64,000 nucleotides of DNA, taken from contig NZ_JBHTCX010000001.1 of assembly GCF_042666875.1 (NCBI RefSeq), forward strand, positions 1 through 64,000, read 5' to 3'. Origin of the DNA: Brachybacterium sp042666875. Lineage in GTDB: Bacteria > Actinomycetota > Actinomycetes > Actinomycetales > Dermabacteraceae. Position numbers and translations under genes: made by a program. Positions 62,768 to 64,000 of this stretch are shown in pieces. The stretch's first letter is position 1; every line of letters starts with the position of its first letter. The notes beneath the pieces were generated by a model, which was not told where the DNA came from, made no database searches, and saw only the letters and a program-made list of their open reading frames with translations.

Positions 62768-63400
62768 TTGAGCAGCCCCTACGGCATGCCGAGCTCGCCG
62801 CCCGCCAAGAAGCGCACCCCGCTGTACATCGCACTCGGGTGCGGCTGCCTGCTGCTCGCGCTCGTGCTGATCGCCCTCGCCGGCGGCGGCTTCTGGCTGC
62901 TCCAGCGCGAGCCGACGGACGGGCCGACGGACGGGCCGACCACCGCCACCGAGCCGACCGACGAGCCCACGGATGAGCCCACCGAGGATCCGACGACCGA
63001 GCCGACGGAGGACCCGACCACCGAACCGTCGGAGGAGCCCAGCGCCGAGCCCACCGTCTCGCTGAGCGTCACGGACAGCGGGGAGGTGCCCGACATCCAG
63101 ACCGACGCGGGAACCGAGGAACCGGTCAACGGCGTGTTCTTCGGGGTCACGGTCGAGATCGCCAATGAGGCCGACGAGGACCTCGACCTCAGCACCACCG
63201 ACTTCACGCTCTACGACGACGCGGGCACCCCCAACTACGTCGCCGTGGGCAGCACGCCCGATGGCACCAACACGGTCCCCGCAGGCGGGAGCCTCGCGGT
63301 CACCTTGTACGCCGACGTCGCCGAGGGCACGGAGATCACCTCCGTCGGCTACACGGACTACGCCGCGACCGGCGGCGAGGAGATCGAGGTCGAGGTCTGA
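62768..63400 (+). CDS. Membrane-anchored protein with Pro/Thr repeats and DUF4352-like domain
   Basis: 210-residue protein. One N-terminal membrane helix (LYIALGCGCLLLALVLIALA) is followed by an extracellular stalk of PTDEPTDEPTEDPTTEP type (about 50-95). A beta-sandwich of about 100 residues then ends the protein (VTVEIANEADEDLDLSTTDF; GGSLAVTLYADVAEGTEI), in the manner of DUF4352/telomeric-repeat-like immunoglobulin folds. The TTG start follows GGAGG by 7 nt. A surface-exposed binding role is likely but unknown. Confidence 0.82.
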   Translation: MSSPYGMPSSPPAKKRTPLYIALGCGCLLLALVLIALAGGGFWLLQREPTDGPTDGPTTATEPTDEPTDEPTEDPTTEPTEDPTTEPSEEPSAEPTVSLSVTDSGEVPDIQTDAGTEEPVNGVFFGVTVEIANEADEDLDLSTTDFTLYDDAGTPNYVAVGSTPDGTNTVPAGGSLAVTLYADVAEGTEITSVGYTDYAATGGEEIEVEV

Positions 63401-63430
63401 CCGGACCGGCCGGGCGACCGGTCCGGGGCC

Positions 63431-63919
63431 TCAGGCTGCGGTGACCTTCGGGCGCGGTGTCGGCTTCGCCGGCGCACTGCGGATCGTCAGCGCCGCGAAC
63501 AGGGCGACCGCCGCGGCGACCGCGAGCACCGTCGCGGCGACCACGAGCGGTTCGCTGCGCAGCAGCTGCGGGATCAGCCGGCTGGGCACCAGGGCCGCGA
63601 AGGCGAACGCGCCGAGGGTGCCCAGGTAGGAGCCGACCATGAACCCGCGGTGGGTGGGAACGTTGTGCAGGCGGATCGCGCCGATCGCCAGCACCAGGCA
63701 GATGAGCGTCCAGATCGACAGCCCGTGCAGCCACGAGAAGCCGTCGTCCATGATGCCGAAGCTCGAGACGCACACGACCACCATCGCGACCACCCAGGAC
63801 GTGCCGAGCATGCGGTGGGCCCGGTCGCGGCGCCGCCGCAGGATCTGCAGCGGGCCGAGCAGGAGCACGTACAGGGCGGCGACGGCGTGCACGGCGATGA
63901 CCGGGGTGAGAGTGTCCAC
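63431..63919 (-). CDS. DUF2306 membrane protein
   Basis: 162-residue membrane protein with four predicted helices. AVAALYVLLLGPLQILRRRR and RAHRMLGTSWVVAMVVVCVS match DUF2306, with His residues that could hold metal or heme. GTG 63919 is chosen: a TATCGT lies 7 nt upstream, and the operator repeats at 63929-63985 occupy the sequence that a longer start at 63988 would translate. Function unknown. The regulator is probably outside the window to the right. Confidence 0.8.
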   Translation of the reverse strand: MDTLTPVIAVHAVAALYVLLLGPLQILRRRRDRAHRMLGTSWVVAMVVVCVSSFGIMDDGFSWLHGLSIWTLICLVLAIGAIRLHNVPTHRGFMVGSYLGTLGAFAFAALVPSRLIPQLLRSEPLVVAATVLAVAAAVALFAALTIRSAPAKPTPRPKVTAA

Positions 63920-63928
63920 GACGCTCAC

Positions 63929-63985
63929 GATAGTGTGGCTATCCAACGCGGCGCCATCAAGATAGTCGGCGCTGTTCCCACTATC
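63929..63985. promoter_or_regulatory. GATAG/CTATC operator pair before DUF2306 gene
   Basis: Site one is GATAGTGTGGCTATC (63929-63943), five-base perfect arms with a five-base centre. Site two has arms GATAGT (63961-63966) and ACTATC (63980-63985) with 13 bp between. TTGATG on the minus strand (a possible -35) lies between them, 17 bp from CACACT, so a bound repressor would cover the promoter. Confidence 0.6.
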
Positions 63986-64000
63986 CATAGGCGGGCAGAG

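Noticed and set aside
60693..62771. Long plus-strand frame opposite the BCCT gene
   Set aside because: Shadow of BCCT with Asp/Glu/Arg/Gln-rich low-complexity sequence and no family features.

Overview
The window is 64 kb of high-GC bacterial chromosome with dense genes on both strands. Gene content points to an actinobacterium of the order Micrococcales, most likely Brachybacterium-like (Dermabacteraceae). The pointers are a zinc-independent ribosomal protein operon beside an MRF/CobW-like gene, a DUF222/HNH endonuclease, SorC and MmyB-type regulators, a GCS2-type glutamate-cysteine ligase, and many starts of the leaderless actinobacterial type. The genus is an inference. No tRNA, rRNA or CRISPR array was recognised.

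Layout. 0-1 kb: the 3' part of an IS3-type transposase, visibly AT-richer than the rest, cut by the window edge. 0.7-15 kb: redox and regulatory genes in divergent pairs (AraC with a quinone reductase and an MDR protein; MmyB-type XRE with a zinc alcohol dehydrogenase; XRE-cupin with a thioredoxin-reductase-like flavoprotein), a P450, a secreted esterase, and a DUF4143 ATPase preceded by four 17-bp repeats spaced exactly 23 bp apart. 14.6-17 kb: a zinc-starvation island. A Zur-type palindrome lies between an MRF/CobW-like gene and an operon of cysteine-poor paralogs of L28, L33, S14, L31 and L36.

18.7-29.2 kb: a beta-galactoside module with a Gfo/Idh oxidoreductase, a GH42 beta-galactosidase, a lipoprotein serpin, an ABC importer without its own ATPase, and a divergent sodium:solute symporter with a small two-helix partner. 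LacI-type palindromes sit at its promoters, but no LacI gene is in the window. 29.3-34.3 kb: an S10 peptidase coupled to a GH15 enzyme, then an aldehyde dehydrogenase. 34.3-38.3 kb: a likely muropeptide salvage cluster (DUF3870, a poly-U hairpin, DUF819 permease, dipeptide epimerase, Tat-exported NlpC/P60 peptidase). 38.3-40.8 kb: a DUF222/HNH nuclease behind a composite repeat array.

41-50 kb: a class A beta-lactamase-fold protein, an OmpA-domain lipoprotein, aldo/keto reductases, a Nudix-EIIA pair divergent from a SorC regulator, a MerR gene and its target sharing twin promoters, an aminotransferase class IV enzyme and a WXG100-like Gly/Ser-rich protein. 50-64 kb: transporters (DMT, MHS-type MFS, OFA-type MFS, BASS, BCCT), a galactokinase-like kinase coupled to a nucleotidyltransferase, an alpha/beta hydrolase, a glutamate-cysteine ligase-like enzyme, a Pro/Thr-repeat membrane-anchored protein and a DUF2306 membrane protein with operator-like repeats at the right edge.

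The strongest leads are the 23-bp-phased repeats before the DUF4143 ATPase, the twin MerR promoters with identical geometry, the Zur island, the serpin inside a galactosidase operon, and the conditional-looking terminator inside the muropeptide cluster.
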